A stretch of DNA of 64,000 bases. It comes from Plazaster borealis (Eukaryota; Echinodermata; Asteroidea; Forcipulatida; Labidiasteridae). The stretch's first letter is position 1. Every line of letters begins with the position of its first letter. The stretch spans positions 23,001-87,000 of the forward strand of contig JAJGQC010000326.1 of assembly GCA_021014325.1 (NCBI GenBank), written 5' to 3'. This document shows, piece by piece, positions 59,061 to 64,000 of this stretch. A program made the translations under genes and the position numbers. Below the pieces are notes generated by a model. It did not search any database. It was not told where the DNA came from and saw nothing but the letters and a program-made list of their open reading frames with translations.

Positions 59061-60878
59061 AATCCAAAATAGTGGCCATATTAAATTCCCAATGTATTTC
59101 AGGACTATGTTTTTTGGATAAATTAATTTTAACAAGTTTAATTTTTAACTTTTGGAGAGAACCAACCCGTACCCCATTATGGCACAACAGTGGCATTTTG
59201 AGTCAGACACATACTGATTTGTCCAAAGTGCCTCAATGAGAGTGCTAAACTGGAGAAGCCACACACTGTGCTTAATTGCAAATCAACTGTGTCAATATGT
59301 ATACAATATACATACAGTTCTTATATTGAAAAAGTATTTTTCCCAAGGTAAACATAATTCATTAGCATAAAAACAATATCCCACTTCTTTAGTTTTTCTT
59401 TCATATTAGGGGTCTTGTCAAAATTCTCTGATGTCAAACTTTTGATGGATTTTAATTTGATTGTATTTCTATGAGAGACATTGTTTTACTCACTGAAAAG
59501 CACACAGCTCTCCGATGCACTACAACACGCCCTATGCCAATGCACCCCTGCTGGGCGCTCTGCGGTTTGACTGGCTGATTAAATGTAGTATAAATAAACT
59601 TGGGATTTCGATCAATATGAACAGTTTGGAGGTCAATACTGTTTTCATTACTTGGAGTGCTTGATCAAAGAAAGTACATCCTTTTCAATGTTTACCTTCT
59701 TCAACCTCTTATCTCCTTCTAATCTCTTCAACAAACAAAGACTTTTAATCTAATTAATATCTGGACTACTGTATGAAGCCTGTACTACTTTTAACCAGTG
59801 GGGCCTGGAGTAGGTTTGTCCATGGTGATGTTTTGAAAATGACGAATAAAAAAAAAAAACTATCAAAAAATGCATTCAAATACGTCGCGACTGACTTGAG
59901 CTGCCATCTATATAATAGCTCAGGCATAATGCCTGTTGATCTTGAGAAGTTAAGTAAAACAAAAAGAGAAATTTTCGGCTAAAAATCTGAACCGATGTCC
60001 AAATTAGATGGTGCAAATTTCTTGTGTGCGTCGATACTCGTGGAGCACATTCTTGGGATTTGCACAATATTTAGACTGCGCTCTGAGACAAGTCAGCTCA
60101 ATAAAAATCATGCACAATCTTTAAATTGTGCAAATCCAAAAAATGCGCTCCAAAATTTGTGAATTTTTTTCCACAAAGGGCATTTCACATGATCGAGCAT
60201 ACAGTGTTTATTAAATGAATTGCTCCTTTTTTATCGTTGTGAGAGAAAATTAAATATATATGAAATAAAGAGTAACAAACCCTGTTTCCGTTCATAAAAA
60301 TATCTTTCTTTACGAGAAAAAGAAAAAGTTGAACCACGTGTGAGATGGGTTCACGGCTGCGTGCAGTTGATTTGGGCCCGATGGCACCCCCAATATTTTA
60401 GCAGTGCTGTACCAAAGAGTCCCAAAAATCTGGCTAAAAATTCATCACAGAAAAGACGACAGTATGATCCAGCAATCTGGCATGATCCAGCAATGTTCTT
60501 CTGCAGTTCACAAACCGTTTAATGCCAACAGTACAGCTGAGCAAAGTTCGAGCTACGCTACTTCGTGGTTTCGAACCACTGAACGTAAATTTCCACTTTC
60601 TGTATATTTTAGGTTGAAAGGCGGGTCATTTTAACAAATTTTTCGATGCTTAACAAGCCGACGAAGTTGGGCTCTCTACCTTGACTGCTAGTGATCAAGC
60701 CAGCTTACGTTTGGTATGGGTTTACATTACTAGAACGGGTACTAAGCCAGAAAAACTAGTGCAGTGCACAATTGCACGAATACTTTTTTTTTCCGGGTTA
60801 AATCAAACAAAAAACTAATTGGCGTACCAATCAACTATATATCTATACTTAGTTTCTTTATAAAAGTTACAAACATAA
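59061..60878. other. Stretch without assigned features
   Basis: No recognised gene. A 76-residue plus-strand frame at 60404-60634 includes a short direct repeat (ATGATCCAGCAATCTGGC, then ATGATCCAGCAATG), but no family or splice pattern supports it. Confidence 0.4.
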
Positions 60879-60949
60879 CTAGACATTAGGTGTTTTTGAA
60901 CAAACACAAAGCTGTTCCGTGTTTTTTTTACATGCTCAAAAGGTTTAAG

Positions 60950-62610
60950 TTGACCCAGAAGTAAAGGTCAACATTGGGTCACGGTAACACAAGTTCAATC
61001 TTCAATGCTCAAAGGGTCTATAACTGAAAAGAAATTGCAAATTGGGTGTGTACTTCTTGAGATCTGGTCCCACTTCCGGTTGACCCGGAAGTAAAGGTCA
61101 ACACTTGGGTAATGGTAACCGAAGTTCAATCTTTAATGCTCAAAGGGTCTATAATTGAAAAGAAATTGAGAATCGGTTGTGTAGTTCTTGAGATATGGTC
61201 CCACTTCCGGTTGACCCGGAAGTAAAGGTCAACATGGGGTCACGGTAACCCAAGTTCAATCTTCAATGCTCAAAGGGTCTATAACTGAAAAGAAATTGAA
61301 AATCGGGTGTTTACTTCTTGAGATATGGTCCCACTTCAGGTTGACCCAGAAGTAAAGGTCATCAAGGGGTCACGGTAACCGAAGTTCAATTTTTAATACT
61401 TAAAGGATCTATAACTGAAAAGAAATTGAACATTGGCTGTGTGCTTCTTGAAATATGGTCCCACTTCCAGTTGACCCGGAAGTAAAGGTCAACCCGGGTC
61501 ACGGTAACCATGTTCAATCTTTAATGCTCAAAGGATCTATAACTCAACACAAATTGAAAATCGGTTGTGTACTTTCTTGAGATATGGTCCCACTTCAGGT
61601 TGACCCTGAAGTAAAGGTCAACATTGGGCCAAAGTAACACAAGTTCACTCTTCAATGCTCAAAGGGTCTATAACTGAAAAGAAGTTGCAAATCGGGTGTG
61701 TACTTCTTGAGATCTGGTCCCACTTCCGGTTGACCCGGAAGTTAAGGTCAACATTGGGTCATGGTAACCGAAGTTCAATGTTTAAAGGCATAGTACACGT
61801 TTGGTAATTGCTCAAAATATATATTAGCATAAAAACTGACTTGGTAACGAGCAACAGAGAGCTGCTGATAGTATAAACAATTGTTAGAAACGACTCCCTC
61901 TGAAGTATTGTAGTTTTTGAGAAAGAGGTAATTTCTCACTAAAATATTAAAAACTTCTTGCAAGAAGTTTTTTTTCCTAACTGAAAGCACAGAAATTTGT
62001 ACAACGGGTGTATTTTCTTTCATCATTTTCTTGCAACTTCGATGACCAATTGAGCCCAAATTTTCACAGGCTTGTTATTTTATGCATACGTTGGGATACA
62101 CTAAATGAGAACACTGGTTTTTGACAATTACCAAACGTGTACGATGCCTTTAATGCTCAAAGGGTCTATAACTGAAAAGAAATTGAGAATCGGTTGTGTA
62201 GTTCTTGAGATATGGTCCCACTTCTGGTTGACCCGGAAGTAAAGGTCAACATGGGGTCACGGTAACCACAGTTCAATCTTCAATGCTCAAAGGATCTATA
62301 ACTGAAAAGAAATTGAACATTGGCTGTGTACTTCTTGAAATATGGTCCCATTTCAGGTTGACCCGGAAGTAAAGGTCAACCCAGGGTCACGGTAACCGAA
62401 GTTCAACCTTTAATGCTCAAAGGATCTATAACTGAAAAGAAGTTGAAAATCGGTTGTGTAGTTCTTAAGATATGGTCCCACTTCTGATTAACCCGGAACT
62501 AAAGGTCAACATGGTGTCACGGTAATCCAAGGCTAATCTCCAATGCCCAAGGAGTCTATAACCGAAAAAAGTTTGAAAATCGGCTGTGTTCTTCTTGAGA
62601 TATGGTGCTG
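60950..62610 (+). repeat. ~130-bp core repeats of element C
   Basis: About ten units of the same core as in element B, with the same hairpin and AAAGGTCA/GGGTCA words, interrupted once by the MITE at 61792-62152. Confidence 0.92.
61792..62152 (-). mobile_element. TTAA MITE family AGGCACTG nested in element C
   Basis: The ends are TTAAAGGCATAGTACACGTT and CGTGTACGATGCCTTTAA. Neighbouring core units read CAATCTTTAATGCTCAAA, an exact empty site. Confidence 0.92.
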
Positions 62611-63477
62611 CAAAGATTAACTAATTAACGCTTTGAATTACCGTAATTTGACAACTGATGATGTCACAGTAACAAAAATGTGTATTTCATACTAATAAAT
62701 TTGATAAGGTACACGATGGTATGTAACTTATCCCAATCCAATGCCTTTTTACTAAAACCCTATTAGAACGTACGTATATCCTCTTTCAGTTAGGATTCCA
62801 ATATCACGGCAGTCTTTGGCGCCTAGCCGTGATTGCGCAATCACGGCACAATTTGCCAGCTTGCCATCGGGATCAATTTGTAACTTCATCGTTAATTATG
62901 TTGGAAATACATTGTACCTTGATTAGTTTTAATGGTCTGGAATAACTGTTAGTGAAAGCATTCGTGTTTAAAAAAAAAATCTTTCTTTTAGGTAACTTCA
63001 TTTAGCTTAATTGAAAAATTATGTTTCTGGAAGTCGGATTTGTTATCACTTTCTCCTATGTGTTTTGTACACGGGTGAAAATGTGCAATAAATGACGTCA
63101 TGATGACGTCGTTCGGAATTTCAGGCCGGCATATACATAAACAGTATCCCAGAAGTCTTAAACTGAGAAAAGTTTGACAATCGGGGATATACTTTTTGAG
63201 ATATGGTTCTCGGAAGGTTGGCTAAATAAATATTCACATCGCTGTACAGTGGCTAATATTACCATTATTACAATAATTGTTTAGTTTTTGTAGTAAGCTT
63301 CAATTTGATTTAGGATCTAAGTCTTTCTTATTCACTAAGTTTTTTTAAAGAATTAAACAAAATTGTGTACAAATACTATGGGGATTTAGGCAGATAGAAA
63401 GAACAATAATAATAATAAAAATCATAAAAATCTTGACAAAAACAAAACCTGTTCTGACCTACTGTCAGAACAGCTAA

Positions 63478-64000
63478 TAATGTTACTTGACACGATGTTA
63501 AGAAACGAATTGCCTTCATTTTCCACTCATTACAAATCGATGCGCACACGCCGCGGTCTTTTCTCTAGCAGCGCAGGCGATCGTGCAAGCGCTTCTTGGG
63601 TAATACTTGGTCCTTTTTCATGATTGAAACATTAAAGTATGAAAACTTTTTGTACATATTAACAATATTTGAAGATTTTAGAAGAAGAAAACAGTCTTTT
63701 GTATGATATTTATTATTTACAAACTCCCAGTCCGCTAGCACTTCCATCCCTTCTAGAGGATTAGACCTAACTTAATAATCAGATAAGATTATTGACACAC
63801 GTAGATCAAATGTAAACACGTCTCTCATTAAAAAGGATGTGGAATTCCCAGTTTGGGGCCTCAAACTCGGAAAGGCTTTAATAGAGCATTCCGGTAATGT
63901 TCAACTAAGATTTTTAGTGAGATTTTTTAAGTGAGACAGAGACCCTTACTTGTTTTCCAGTAGATAGCGATCTAAGTCTCTGCAGTTTGTAAACAGATGT
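63478..64000. other. Stretch without assigned features
   Basis: Nothing recognised up to the window end. Confidence 0.4.

Larger units (their letters stand above)
60879..63477 (+). mobile_element. Helitron/HINE-like element C with core repeats and nested MITE
   Basis: It starts CTAGACATTAGGTGTTT with an imperfect GTGTTT/ACAAACAC hairpin and AAAGCTGTTCCG. It ends with hairpin CTGTTCTGAC, loop, GTCAGAACAG, then CTAA. Flanks ACATAA and TAATG place insertion between A and T. The 3' ~850 bp are shared with element B. Length is 2.6 kb including a 361-bp nested MITE. Confidence 0.82.

Overview
The window looks like nuclear DNA of a marine invertebrate animal, most likely a deuterostome. An echinoderm such as a sea star is my best guess. 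This rests on spliced genes, AT-rich introns, a secreted lectin-like gene built of fibrinogen-related (FReD) and F5/8 type C (discoidin) domains, and a mixture of CR1/L2-like and Jockey-like LINEs, a Penelope-like element, Kolobok-like TTAA MITEs and Helitron/HINE-like elements. The species assignment is inference. There is no bacterial content, operon or CRISPR.

One gene is well supported. It lies on the minus strand from 39832 down to 23065, with 12 exons, all with GT-AG junctions and matching reading phases. It encodes at least 890 residues, and its 5' end is not found. The order is an unrecognised 47-residue exon, the N-terminal part of a FReD (two exons), four discoidin domains (two exons each), then the C-terminal part of the same FReD, stop, and a nearby AATAAA. 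The FReD is therefore split by four discoidin domains inserted at a phase-1 intron. Every discoidin module is symmetric (phase 1-0-1), so skipping all of them would give an ordinary contiguous FReD.

Layout. 1-985: short tandem repeats and degenerate telomere-like sequence. 986-7335: mostly featureless, with a MITE, a 65-bp minisatellite and weak traces of a coiled-coil-type gene on the minus strand (5.1 and 6.5 kb). 7336-8907: internally deleted CR1/L2-like LINE. 8908-22900: intergenic, with many MITEs, a tRNA-like relic and one possible terminal exon at 12.1 kb. 23065-39832: the FReD/discoidin gene, whose introns hold a Penelope-like fragment, a Jockey-like fragment, several MITEs and tandem repeats. 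40986-47385: relic of an LTR-retrotransposon gag-pol region (CCHC knuckle at one end, retropepsin relic at the other) whose linker has expanded into a 90-bp satellite, itself split by a 2.26-kb HINE-like element. 47470-59060: tandem array of ~0.87-1.03-kb units carrying several nested insertions. 60879-63477: a third HINE-like element. The rest is unassigned.

Because many insertions sit inside tandem arrays, sibling units give empty target sites within this window, so insertion boundaries can be read directly.
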